Position numbers and translations under genes: made by a program
Assembly (NCBI RefSeq): GCF_003443655.1
Contig: NZ_CP031941.1
Location: forward strand, 6,399,001 to 6,463,000
Reading direction: 5' to 3'
DNA from: Nostoc sphaeroides
GTDB lineage: Bacteria > Cyanobacteriota > Cyanobacteriia > Cyanobacteriales > Nostocaceae
DNA: 64,000 bases
Notes under the pieces: generated by a model
What the model saw: only the letters and a program-made list of their open reading frames with translations
Databases searched by the model: none
Told to the model about the DNA's origin: nothing
In this document: piece after piece, positions 45,278-54,207 of the stretch
How the letters are laid out: the number at the start of each line of letters is the position of its first letter
Position numbering within the stretch: the first letter of the stretch is position 1

Positions 45278-46261
45278 TCAATTGATCAACCGATTGAGCT
45301 TCCGCTTTAATAGCCAACCTAGACCGAAGCCGAAAATTGCAATATTAGTAGACGGTTCTGGAACTGAGGTATTTGTACGCGTTTGGAGTACCACGTTGTC
45401 GATGTTGACATCAAGGTTACTGAAAACACTCCTGACTGCAATCTCGTTAAAAGAGCTAATGATCCCAGAACCAGAATCAGATGCTTCTATAGAAAAACCA
45501 TCAACTGATGCAGTTAGTCGAACTAATTGCGGAGTTAAGCGTTCGAGAAGGAGGTTTGCAGTATGAGGTGCTGTGTCGTTAATAGTAGGTACAGAGGTAG
45601 TTAATGCTAACGGAACATTTCCATCACCACCAGTGATGCTATCCCCAGAGCCGAAGTTTTCTTTATTAATTCCCAGTGATTTGGTACCAGCTAGACCAGA
45701 CAACACCCAATAACCACCGTCATCTTCGATGGGAGTGCCACTGCCAACAAGTGAATTTAAAATATCAGTCGTGACAGGTGTATCACCAGAGTTGTATAAA
45801 CCAAAACGCAAACCACTACTACGAATTTGCGGAAACTCAGCAGAGGTGCCAGAAAGACTAGGCTCAGTGGTGAAGCGAAAATCAAAGCTTAAATCAAGGG
45901 CATCGCCTATATTATTCCCCAAACTAACGGGAGCAAAAGTTCCAAGCGCAAAGTGAGCAGGAAGAAAAGAAGAGTTAAAGCTAACAAAAGAGGGAGTGTC
46001 AAGGTTCAAAGCGTTTCCAGTTCCAAGAATCGGATCGTTAACTACGTCTAATTGAATTTGAGGAGGAGTTGAAACTGTTTGATAAAAATTTGATGAAATT
46101 TCAAACCAGGAAATATCTAACGGATCGGCACCATTAGTACGGCCACCGTCGGTATAAGTATCGTTAACGAAAACTTGAGCTTTAGCCTTTTCACTAAAAG
46201 TAATTACGACACTAACGAGTAAGGTAGACGAAAGAACTACTTTAAGGTATTTGTTCAGCAT
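45278..46261 (-). CDS. PEP-CTERM sorting-domain exported protein
   Basis: 327 residues. The N-terminal signal is LKVVLSSTLLVSVVITFSEKAKA. The C-terminus has VPEPSTNIAIFGFGLGWLLKRKL, the PEP motif plus membrane segment and basic tail that exosortase recognises. The middle is beta-rich and without cysteine (SFDFRFTTEPSLSGTSAE, LSGLAGTKSLGINKENFG). It is likely processed and released or anchored outside the inner membrane. The substrate is unknown. An exosortase is not in the window. Confidence 0.85.
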   Translation of the reverse strand: MLNKYLKVVLSSTLLVSVVITFSEKAKAQVFVNDTYTDGGRTNGADPLDISWFEISSNFYQTVSTPPQIQLDVVNDPILGTGNALNLDTPSFVSFNSSFLPAHFALGTFAPVSLGNNIGDALDLSFDFRFTTEPSLSGTSAEFPQIRSSGLRFGLYNSGDTPVTTDILNSLVGSGTPIEDDGGYWVLSGLAGTKSLGINKENFGSGDSITGGDGNVPLALTTSVPTINDTAPHTANLLLERLTPQLVRLTASVDGFSIEASDSGSGIISSFNEIAVRSVFSNLDVNIDNVVLQTRTNTSVPEPSTNIAIFGFGLGWLLKRKLNRLIN

Positions 46262-46755
46262 ACGACTGATTTATCTACTCTTATGGGCTGTTATTAAGCA
46301 TAGGATTAAAGAATAGCATTACAGTCAAAAATATAGGTTAATTGGTAGTTAAAAATTAAAAATATATTGAGAAAACGCTTATATAGCAATGGTTTCAGTC
46401 TTAGCAGAACTCTCTGTCCGATTGCTAATTTACCTTTTTAACCTATGGAAAATATCGAGACTACCTAGTTATAAAAGCCTTTTTCTCTAGGGTAGTGACA
46501 TTAACTACCGTTTTACTGTTGAAAAACCGTAATTTATTTTTCATAAAGCTACCACAGATTATCTCAAGAAGCAAATTCACCATACCCTCACCAAAAATAC
46601 CAACAGCCGCACCAATTCCCCAGTCGCAAAAGTTTACCAAAAGGGCGATGGTCAATCAATTACTACGTAGAGACAAGTGCTATATTATTTTGGGGAAACA
46701 AAATATTTTTTTATAAAATCTTCTAAGACACCTTAATTTACATAATCTAACTTTT
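46262..46755. other. Intergenic region, no gene seen
   Basis: AT-rich, and short frames on both strands overlap here. I could not support a gene. The promoters of the divergent PEP-CTERM and next genes should lie here. Confidence 0.45.
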
Positions 46756-47442
46756 GTGCATAGATTTCAGATTTTACCAAGTGTTTTAGGATTAGCGATG
46801 TCTACGATGAGCTTCGCTTACGCAGGGTTGATTGGTGGCATGAGTTCTGTCTTTGCCCAACAAACCGTTCCCCTTTGTCAACCACCAACTGCGGGTGAGT
46901 ATCTTTTATTAGTAGTCAGTCCCACAGCAGATAATCAAAAGCAGTTACGTAGTGCCTTACCGCCAGAACTGAAGACGATTAACTGCAAATATCTCAACGA
47001 AACTGTGACGCGCATAGGGGGCTTTAATAAAATTGATGATGCCAATCGATGGGCAAGATATGTCAGCAATATTGTTGGGTTGTCTGCCATCATCACCACT
47101 CGACCAACAACGCCAGATGTGCAGCCACAGCCACAGCCACAGCAACAGGCACAGCTACAGCAACCTCAGCAAACAGTTTATAATCCTCAAACATTAGGAG
47201 AAGGTTATGCAGTGCTAGTAGATTATTACAACCGTCCAGAACTAGTAAATAGTGTGCAACAAGTAGTGGGAGGGAACGTAGGTTTTGTTTCTTATGGACA
47301 ACGCCCTTACTTGTTGGCAGTTTATACGACTAACCAAACTGAAGCATACAACACCTTGCAGAAGCTGAACAATGGCGGTTTTGTTGCCAGCATAGTAGAT
47401 AGTCGTAAGGTAATTTTGCTACGCTCAACTGTACGGTTGTAG
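46756..47442 (+). CDS. Exported protein with SPOR-like paired repeats
   Basis: 228 residues. The signal peptide (HRFQILPSVLGLAMSTMSFAYAGLIGGMSSVFA) ends near FAQQT. Two similar about 75-residue halves (GEYLLLVVSP...RSALPPELK; GEGYAVLVDYYNRPELVNSVQQVVGGNVGFVSYGQRPYLLAVYTTNQTEA) are separated by a Pro/Gln linker (PQPQPQQQAQLQQPQQ). Each half resembles a SPOR-type alpha/beta module, though without the exact signature. The signal peptide is partly encoded by the dispersed GCGATGTCTACGATGAGC repeat. Periplasmic location is inferred; function unknown. Confidence 0.75.
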   Translation: MHRFQILPSVLGLAMSTMSFAYAGLIGGMSSVFAQQTVPLCQPPTAGEYLLLVVSPTADNQKQLRSALPPELKTINCKYLNETVTRIGGFNKIDDANRWARYVSNIVGLSAIITTRPTTPDVQPQPQPQQQAQLQQPQQTVYNPQTLGEGYAVLVDYYNRPELVNSVQQVVGGNVGFVSYGQRPYLLAVYTTNQTEAYNTLQKLNNGGFVASIVDSRKVILLRSTVRL

Positions 47443-47484
47443 TCATTAGTCATTAGTCATTAGTCATTAGTCATTAGTCATTGG
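47441..47484. repeat. Heptamer tandem repeat, ATTAGTC units
   Basis: About six head-to-tail copies of ATTAGTC directly at the stop of the preceding gene, in the gap between two convergent genes. Confidence 0.9.
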
Positions 47485-47506
47485 TTAATAAACTGTAGAC
47501 TATTGA

Positions 47507-47962
47507 CTAATAAGCAGACCTAGCTAACCAATAGATGGTTATGCCCAAAGCCGACCCAGCTATTACTTGAACTGGTGTATGTCCGAGTAATTCCTTGAGA
47601 CGGTCTTGGCTAAAGTCTGGTTTTTCATGAAATAATTCATCAATCATTTGATTCAGGATACGAGCTTGCTTCCCAGCTGCTTGGCGAACTCCGGCTGCAT
47701 CATACATGACGATGATGGCAAAAATCATCGCAACGGCAAAATCAGGAGATGCCCAACCGAGTGTTTGCCCTACACCGGCGGCTAGAGCTGTAACTAAAGC
47801 TGAATGGGCACTGGGCATACCTCCGGTTGTCACCAAAACACGCACATTCAGTTTGCGATTTTTGACGATCTCGACTACGAGCTTTAGGGCTTGAGCAATT
47901 AAACAAGCTATCAAAGCAACCAGCAGCACCCGGTTGTCTAAAATGTTGCCTATGTCCTGCAT
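47507..47962 (-). CDS. Divergent PAP2-family (DUF212) membrane protein
   Basis: 151 residues with hydrophobic segments at both ends. TTGGMPSAHSALVTALA and MYDAAGVRQAAGKQARILN are the conserved phosphatase-like elements; the SAH motif is shared with PAP2 enzymes, but other catalytic residues are changed. It is downstream of crtE and folD on the same strand, an arrangement I recall from other Nostocales. A role on isoprenoid or lipid phosphates is only inferred. Confidence 0.88.
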   Translation of the reverse strand: MQDIGNILDNRVLLVALIACLIAQALKLVVEIVKNRKLNVRVLVTTGGMPSAHSALVTALAAGVGQTLGWASPDFAVAMIFAIIVMYDAAGVRQAAGKQARILNQMIDELFHEKPDFSQDRLKELLGHTPVQVIAGSALGITIYWLARSAY

Positions 47963-48267
47963 GGTATTTTGGTTAGGTTAGTAAATATTAGCAGCAGTTG
48001 TTGGTTGAGGAAACATCTAGATTTAACCCAAAATCCAAAATTAACCTAGTACATCACGGTGGAAACAGACCAATTATTCAAATTCACCCAAAAGCCTACT
48101 TAATAAGCTTTTTGGATTTTGATATGAGCGAATTTTGAATTTCGCTAGACGGTGTAGTATAGCATGGCGTAAGTAAACCACCCATTCCAAATCAATGAAA
48201 CGCTTGCGGTATACGAATTACGAATTACGAATTACGAATTACGAATTACGAATTACCCAAAGCGTTA
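47963..48267. other. Gap between the PAP2-like gene and crtE
   Basis: 305 bp without a gene. AAGCCTACTTAATAAGCTTTTTGG (in part, near 48091-48114) could form a weak hairpin; a heptamer tract ends the gap. Confidence 0.45.
48217..48256. repeat. Heptamer tandem repeat, TACGAAT units
   Basis: Five to six uninterrupted copies of TACGAAT just after the crtE stop. Confidence 0.9.
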
Positions 48268-49200
48268 CTAGTTATTGCGGCTGATGATAAAATGAGCGAT
48301 CGCTTGGAGTGATTTGGCTCTCTCTCCAAATGGTTCTAATTCCGCACAAGCTGCTTGAACTAACTCTTGGGCTTTTGAGCGAGATTCTTCAAGTCCCCAA
48401 AGGCTAGGATAGGTCACTTTCTGCGCTTTTTGGTCTTTACCCGCAGTTTTGCCTAATTGCTCTTGGGTAGAAGTGATATCCAAAATATCATCGATGATTT
48501 GGAATGCTAGCCCAATATTTTCAGCATAACGGGTCAGTCGCTGCACATCTTCAGGTGATGCCCCACCTATGATCCCGCCACAAACTACGCAAGCTTCCAA
48601 AAGAGCGGCTGTTTTGTGTTGATGGATGAAATTTAGCGTTTCTAGGGAAATATCTGATTTACCTTCCGACTCTAAATCGACAACTTGACCGCCGACCAAA
48701 CCGGCTGCCCCCAGCGCCCGACCAAGACGGGCAATAACCTGCAAGACTAGCTCTCTGTTAACGCTTTGGGGGGTTTGAATGGCAACAAACTCAAAAGCGA
48801 GAGCTAACAAGCCATCGCCAGCCAAAATCGCCACATCTTCGCCATAGACTTTATGATTTGTCAGCTTCCCACGACGGTAATCGTCATTATCCATCGCCGG
48901 TAGGTCGTCATGAATCAATGACATTGTATGAATCATCTCCACTGCACAAGCGGTTGGCATGGCCATTTCGATGGTTCCACCGATCATTTCACAGGTAGCA
49001 AGGCAAAGAATGGGACGTACACGCTTGCCTCCAGCTAATAACGAGTAGCGCATCGCCTCATAAATCTTTTCTGGATAAATGATGGGGATAGCCTGATCTA
49101 AAGCAGTATCACAAAGCTTTTGTCGCTCTTTGAGATAAGCTGCTAAGTTAAATGTGGCTTCCTCTGGTGGTGTCTTTTGAACGTTATCAGTTGCTACCAT
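48268..49200 (-). CDS. crtE: Geranylgeranyl diphosphate synthase
   Basis: 310 residues of the trans-isoprenyl diphosphate synthase family. It makes GGPP (and shorter allylic diphosphates) for carotenoids, chlorophyll phytol and quinones. [11 protein letters not shown] is the first conserved region, [17 protein letters not shown] the first aspartate-rich motif (DDLPAMDND, insertion type), [11 protein letters not shown], then [10 protein letters not shown] and the second aspartate motif FQIIDDILD. It has the length of cyanobacterial CrtE. On the same strand as folD, 171 bp apart. Confidence 0.93.
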   Translation of the reverse strand: MVATDNVQKTPPEEATFNLAAYLKERQKLCDTALDQAIPIIYPEKIYEAMRYSLLAGGKRVRPILCLATCEMIGGTIEMAMPTACAVEMIHTMSLIHDDLPAMDNDDYRRGKLTNHKVYGEDVAILAGDGLLALAFEFVAIQTPQSVNRELVLQVIARLGRALGAAGLVGGQVVDLESEGKSDISLETLNFIHQHKTAALLEACVVCGGIIGGASPEDVQRLTRYAENIGLAFQIIDDILDITSTQEQLGKTAGKDQKAQKVTYPSLWGLEESRSKAQELVQAACAELEPFGERAKSLQAIAHFIISRNN

Positions 49201-49287
49201 TCTTTAATTCCTGAAATTTTGGGATTTTTGTCTTATACGTCACAATTTTAAGGTGCTGTGGCGCTGAAAAAATGAAGAATTAGGAGT

Positions 49288-49332
49288 TTGGAATTAAGTT
49301 AGGAGTTAGGAGTTAGGAGTTAGGAGTTAGGA
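49288..49332. repeat. Heptamer tandem repeat, TTAGGAG units
   Basis: Five or six copies of TTAGGAG, between crtE and folD. Confidence 0.9.
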
Positions 49333-49371
49333 TTAATAACTCTTAACTTTTAACTCATCACTCATCACTCC

Positions 49372-50259
49372 TCACTCTTTTTCTTTTCTTGCCGTCTTGG
49401 AATAGCTGGCAAATGTATTTTGCAACAATATGGCGACAGTCATAGGGCCAACACCACCAGGAACGGGGGTGATAAATTCTGCTACAGCAGCTGTTGATTC
49501 AAAGTGGACATCGCCAATTAAACGGCTTTTGCCACTAGCATCGGTGACGCGATTCATTCCCACATCTACCACAACAGCGCCCGATTTTACCATGTCAGCA
49601 GTGATTAGTCCAGGACGACCTACTGCTGCAATTAGAATATCAGCATTTTGGGTGATGGTTTTGAGGTCATGCGATCGCGAGTGAGCGATCGTGACTGTAG
49701 CATCAGCTTCTAGTAGCATCAGTGCCATTGGTTTACCTACCAAAATACTGCGTCCCACCACTACTGCCTGTTTTCCCTGCAAAGAAATTTCATATTCTTC
49801 TAAAAGCCGCATCACACCAGCCGGGGTGCAGCTGCGTAAACCTGCTTCTCCCCGGACTAGTCGCCCCAAGTTAACTGGGTGCAGTCCATCAGCGTCTTTA
49901 TCGGGATCAATTTGATGTAGCAGAGCCACAGCATCCAAGTGGTTAGGTAAGGGCAGCTGCACGAGAATTCCATCCACCCGTTCATCGTGGTTTAGTGCAG
50001 CTATGACTTCTTCTAACTCCTCAAAGGTCGTTTGGCTGGGAAAATGCTTTCCAAAAGAGGCGATACCAACTTTAGCGCAAGCTTTTTCTTTATTACGAAC
50101 ATAAGCTGCTGATGCTGGATTATCGCCAACCATCAACACTGCTAAACCAGGCGATCGCCCAATTTTTGGTTGTAATTGTGTAATAGCAACAGAAAGTTCT
50201 TGCTGAATTTTTGCAGCTAAAGTTTTACCATCAAGGAGTTTGGCAGTTTTTGTTTCCAT
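49372..50259 (-). CDS. folD: Bifunctional methylenetetrahydrofolate dehydrogenase/cyclohydrolase
   Basis: 295 residues. FolD interconverts methylene- and formyl-tetrahydrofolate using [20 protein letters not shown] contains the catalytic Tyr and Lys; [45 protein letters not shown] (NADP fold) and [18 protein letters not shown] are signatures. The C-terminal KTARKEKE tail runs into a repeat-rich gap. Confidence 0.96.
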   Translation of the reverse strand: METKTAKLLDGKTLAAKIQQELSVAITQLQPKIGRSPGLAVLMVGDNPASAAYVRNKEKACAKVGIASFGKHFPSQTTFEELEEVIAALNHDERVDGILVQLPLPNHLDAVALLHQIDPDKDADGLHPVNLGRLVRGEAGLRSCTPAGVMRLLEEYEISLQGKQAVVVGRSILVGKPMALMLLEADATVTIAHSRSHDLKTITQNADILIAAVGRPGLITADMVKSGAVVVDVGMNRVTDASGKSRLIGDVHFESTAAVAEFITPVPGGVGPMTVAILLQNTFASYSKTARKEKE

Positions 50260-50489
50260 AAGAATTCCCAGCTATATTCGCCTTTTGTCAAATCACTTGC
50301 AACAAGTCTTTCTTTCCCCCTGCCCCCTGCCTCTTAATTGGTGTCGTAGCGTTTTTCTTACAGTGAATCCATAATCTTTATTTTCTCAGATTAATGGCGT
50401 TATCTGAAGAATAAAGAGTTAAGGATGAAATTCAGAACATTTTTTGCTCAGTTGAGAGTGTGTTTCTGAAAGTGCAAAGAATAGTATAG

Positions 50490-50972
50490 ATGGGAACAGA
50501 CCTGATGAAACTGGCGACACAAGCAGTGAAGCAAAAATTTGCTCAATCGGTGGCTTTCATGCAAAAAACGAGAATGTCCCTTTTGTTCTTGTACGGACGC
50601 AGTATTGTTCCCTACCGCTTGGGGTTGATTTTTTTATTAGTGGTGGGACTTTGTAGTTGTGGTAGTTTAACCTCGTCTGGCTTGAATGGAACTAATTTTA
50701 CAATTGGTACCAATGTCACCCCAATTCGACAAATTAAACCAAAACAAGACAATAAGGCTACAGTTTACATCCAAGGTAAGGTGGAAAAGAAAGCTCCTTT
50801 GATAAAGCAGTGGGCTTATCAAATTAGTGACTCGACTGGCAAAATTTGGGTTGTCACCAATCAAAAGAATCTAGAGGAGGGGGCACAAGTCGTTATTAAA
50901 GGTAAAGTTCGCTACCGAAGTATCCCCTTAGCTGGGAAAGAATTGGGGGAAGTTTATCTAGAAGAAGAGTAA
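50490..50972 (+). CDS. Exported OB-fold-like protein, possible lipoprotein
   Basis: 160 residues; the true start may be later (MSLLFLYGRS at 50574). The hydrophobic segment LGLIFLLVVGLCSCGS ends in a lipobox-like LCSC. The mature part ATVYIQGKVEKKAPLIKQWAYQISDSTGKIWVVTNQ...VVIKGKVRYRSIPLAGKELGEVYLEE has the strand pattern of a small OB fold of the NirD/YgiW-like type. Periplasmic side of the membrane is inferred. A NUDIX gene follows 20 bp later, so they may be co-transcribed. Confidence 0.75.
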   Translation: MGTDLMKLATQAVKQKFAQSVAFMQKTRMSLLFLYGRSIVPYRLGLIFLLVVGLCSCGSLTSSGLNGTNFTIGTNVTPIRQIKPKQDNKATVYIQGKVEKKAPLIKQWAYQISDSTGKIWVVTNQKNLEEGAQVVIKGKVRYRSIPLAGKELGEVYLEEE

Positions 50973-50992
50973 TTAGCAATTAAAAATAACAA

Positions 50993-51430
50993 ATGAACAA
51001 TGAACCGGTACATGTAGCGATCGCAATTCTCTACCAACAAAACAAGTTTCTCATGCAACTGCGAGATAACATCCCCGGTATTCTTTACCCTGGTTACTGG
51101 GCGCTATTTGGCGGTCATATCGAACCTGGGGAAACGCCAGAGGTCGCGGTGAAGCGAGAAATTTTAGAAGAAATCGGCTATAATCTTCCATCCGTTGTTG
51201 AATTTGGCTGTTATACCGACGAAAGAGTTGTTCGTCATGTCTTTCATGCACCACTCTCGGTGGAATTAAATCAACTGGTTTTGAATGAAGGCTGGGATAT
51301 GGGATTATTGACCCTAGAAAATATTTACCAAGGTAGCTGTTATTCGCAAAACGCTGGTGAAGTGCGACCTTTGGGGAATATGCATCAAAAAATTATGTTG
51401 GATTTTATTCGGACAAACCAACAAACCTAG
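50993..51430 (+). CDS. NUDIX hydrolase
   Basis: 145 residues. GGHIEPGETPEVAVKREILEEIGY at residues 39-62 is a complete Nudix box (GX5EX7REUXEEXGU), here given in parts as GGHIEPGET...KREILEEIGY. VHVAIAILYQQNKFLMQLRD starts the fold. It hydrolyses a nucleoside diphosphate derivative; the substrate is not readable. It lies 20 bp after the OB-fold protein gene. Confidence 0.9.
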   Translation: MNNEPVHVAIAILYQQNKFLMQLRDNIPGILYPGYWALFGGHIEPGETPEVAVKREILEEIGYNLPSVVEFGCYTDERVVRHVFHAPLSVELNQLVLNEGWDMGLLTLENIYQGSCYSQNAGEVRPLGNMHQKIMLDFIRTNQQT

Positions 51431-51609
51431 TGCTGCAAGGTGTAAGTCAGCCCCTTGGGGGAAGTCAAAAGTTAACACTGAGCGAAGTCGAAGTGTCAAA
51501 AGTATTATGTAATAAGCTCTTTAGCTATTTTAAATGGTTGCTCTATTTCCGCCGTAGGGTACTAATTTACCCTGCTTGCGTATATTGTAATTGCAGCACG
51601 ATCTCTTAA

Positions 51610-52785
51610 ATGGTTATATGCTTTTTCATGAATCAAAATCGAAGCCAAAATAGAGTTAGAACTCTTGTGGAGTCATCACTAATGCAATCAGCAAATAAAC
51701 TACCGCGATGGTTAACTATAGGATTGGCATTTCCCATTATTATTCTCAACGGCTGGCTATTGCTCCAGGTTGTACAGTATTTTCAACCTTTGGTTAGCAT
51801 TATCGCCGCCGCCATCCTGCTAGCTTTTGTCTTGAACTATCCAATCCAGTTTCTCCAAGAACAAGGGGTAAAACGCAACCTAGCGATCGCAGTAGTGTTG
51901 CTTTTGACTCTAGTGGTTTTAGTGGCTTTAGGCATCACCTTGGTTCCCCTGATTATCCAACAGCTCGTTGAGCTAGCTAATATATTGCCCAGTTGGATTG
52001 ATTCTGGTACTCAACAGTTGCAAACTTTCCAAGATTGGGTGTTAAGTCAACAACAACTTCCGATTAATTTAAGTGGTTTATTTACCCAAGTTCTTGAGCG
52101 ATTATCTAACCAGCTTCAGTCCTTCACTGGTAGAATTCTTGGTTTTGCTGTCGATACCATTGGTATTGTCCTGAACGTGCTGCTGGCGGTAGTGCTGACT
52201 ATCTACTTAATATTGAACGGTGAACGTCTTTGGGACGGAATTTTTCAGTGGCTTCCCGCTAATATTGGGCTAAGAGTGCGGGAATTACTGCGAGAGGATT
52301 TCCACAATTACTTTATTGGTCAAGCAACATTAGGAGCAGTGTTAGGAGTAACAATTACACTGGCATTTTTAGCGCTCCAAGTTCCCTTGGCTCTACTTTT
52401 TGGTATCGGTATTGGTTTATTTTCTCTCTTCCCTTTTGGTACAGGAGTAGGTATCGCTATAGTAAGTTTGTTGGTAGCGCTGCAAAACTTTTGGTTAGGA
52501 GTTGAAGTCTTAGGTGTAGCTGTTGCGATCGACCAAGTTAATTCTAATTTTATAGCACCAAGAATTCTTGGCAATTTGACTGGGCTAAATCCCGTTTGGG
52601 TAGTAATTTCTTTGCTTTTAGGGGCAAAGTTGGGAGGAGTTCTAGGTTTGTTAATTGCGATTCCTATTGCCAGTTTTATCAAGGATATAACAGATAGCTG
52701 GCGGGCTGGAGAGTTTAACAAGATAGATGATATCGTGGCAGAACCTATAAAGATTACCAGTGAGACGGCAGGAACTTATAGTTAA
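51610..52785 (+). CDS. AI-2E family transporter (membrane protein)
   Basis: Up to 391 residues; ATGs at 51610, 51628 and 51682 are possible, and MQSANKLPRWLTIGLAFP (51682) gives the most family-like start. About eight hydrophobic segments, a periplasmic region with ELANILPSWIDSGTQQLQ, and NFIAPRILGNLTGLNPVWVVISLLLGAKLGGVLGLLIAIPIAS, the C-terminal signature of the AI-2E/YdiK/PerM family. Members export small molecules or ions; the substrate is not known. Confidence 0.9.
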   Translation: MVICFFMNQNRSQNRVRTLVESSLMQSANKLPRWLTIGLAFPIIILNGWLLLQVVQYFQPLVSIIAAAILLAFVLNYPIQFLQEQGVKRNLAIAVVLLLTLVVLVALGITLVPLIIQQLVELANILPSWIDSGTQQLQTFQDWVLSQQQLPINLSGLFTQVLERLSNQLQSFTGRILGFAVDTIGIVLNVLLAVVLTIYLILNGERLWDGIFQWLPANIGLRVRELLREDFHNYFIGQATLGAVLGVTITLAFLALQVPLALLFGIGIGLFSLFPFGTGVGIAIVSLLVALQNFWLGVEVLGVAVAIDQVNSNFIAPRILGNLTGLNPVWVVISLLLGAKLGGVLGLLIAIPIASFIKDITDSWRAGEFNKIDDIVAEPIKITSETAGTYS

Positions 52786-52817
52786 AATTTAATATGTCAG
52801 TTAATCTTCTGAATTTG

Positions 52818-53610
52818 TTAAGAATTAAGTTTAGCTGGAATTTTAATAATAAATTCAGTCCCTTCGCCCAAAGCCGATATACATTGCAGTTGACCACCGT
52901 GTTTTTCCACAACAATTTGATAGCTGATAGATAGACCTAATCCAGTTCCTTTGCCAACAGGTTTAGTGGTGAAAAAGGGGTCAAACAATCGGTTTTGGGA
53001 ACTCTCTGGAATTCCCGTCCCATTATCGGAAATGCGAATAATTACTTGTTTGTCATCAGTGAGTTCAGTCCGAATGCAAATTTTTGCATCCCTTACTGAT
53101 GACGAATGAGTAATACTTCGACTCCTTTCGACTTCGCTCAAGGCAAGTCGCTCACCAATTTATCGGGGGATTTAGGGGGATCTAAAATTTTTGATACCGA
53201 CAAGAGGACTTTTCAAACATCCTCTTAATCGGTCTTATAGAAAATAATGCCAAACTATAGGTTTGGCTCATATACTCAAAAAATTTCCGCCGCGAAATCA
53301 TCCCTACATACTGTTGATTATTATTTAGAATAATTCCCGGTAGTAAAGGCTGTTGCTTAAAGAGGATAGCCAAATCATTGCCTGGATGCTCTACTTCGAT
53401 GTGAACTTGCCAAAAGGGTAATTCTTGCAAAGTTGACTCTAATCGCAAATTCGACTTGTTAGCATTTGTCACGTCACGCATAGCCAGGATATTCTCAACT
53501 CTTGACTGCTGAACAGAGGTAATATTTCTGGTAACATCCTGAATATCCATCTCTATAATTTTAAAGTTAATCAATAGTGGCAAACTTATCTTTCCCACAT
53601 TACTACCCAA
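52818..53610 (-). pseudogene. Sensor histidine kinase with its central part deleted
   Basis: Two frames remain. The upstream one (53182-53610) has the N-terminal input region: LQELPFWQVHIEVEHPGNDLAILFKQQPLLPGIILNN, then QQYVGMISRRKFFEYMSQ. The downstream one (52818-53141) has only the ATPase end: IRISDNGTGIPES (G1), LFDPFFTTKPVGKGTGLGLSISYQIV (F and G2 boxes). The HisKA helix with its histidine and the N box are missing, and the junction holds dispersed-repeat sequence (GAAGTCGAAAGGAGTCGAAG). No phosphotransfer is possible from this locus. Confidence 0.8.
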
Positions 53611-54102
53611 AATTCACAAGCAAGATGTAAAAATGTAGAGTACTTCAGGAAATTCAATAATTTTCTGGCAGCGTAGACTTTTAGCAGCTTGTCGTTAGAC
53701 ATCGCTTTTTCAGAATTATATTTTCAATATAGAATGAACAAACTCTGAGATATAGTAAATAAATAAGTACAATTTTTTCATACTTAATTATTTTTTATTG
53801 AATCAATTATCGATTTTTTTAATGGATCGCTAAAAACTATATGGCTCTTGCGTTGTTTTTATGGTACGGCATTAAAATAGCCATTTTATAGAAAGGCTCA
53901 AAAATTTAAAATCCAGTCATAGCAAGGAATATAGGCTGTGATTAGATTTTATTTATTATTCTGCTCCATAAAAATAACTGAAGCTCCAACTATATTAGCT
54001 GTTCCCAAAACCAAGATTTAACTTTAGCTTTTTGTGATGTTGTTTTCCTATTGAGTATTCAACCACGAGTTAATTTATATTAAGTGTAATTTTAAAATGA
54101 AC
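53611..54102. other. AT-rich intergenic region
   Basis: No gene. A relic of the dispersed GCGTAGAC...AGACATCGC repeat lies at 53672-53706. The region upstream of phoD continues into the Pho-box-like array. Confidence 0.5.
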
Positions 54103-54143
54103 TTACTTTTTTGTTAACCCTTAGATAACCCAATCTTTACTTT
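54103..54143 (+). promoter_or_regulatory. Pho-box-like array upstream of phoD
   Basis: Octamers CTTACTTT (54103), GTTAACCC (54114), GATAACCC (54125) and CTTTACTT (54136) are spaced exactly 11 bp apart. The cyanobacterial PhoB/SphR site is built of CTTAACCT-like octamers at 11-bp spacing. The array ends 65 bp before the phoD ATG. The two central units fit best. Confidence 0.55.
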
Positions 54144-54207
54144 TTGGCATAACAGAATATGCTAAGAACTTATCTTGTAATACTTCTTAAGCTTGCCATT
54201 ATTTATC

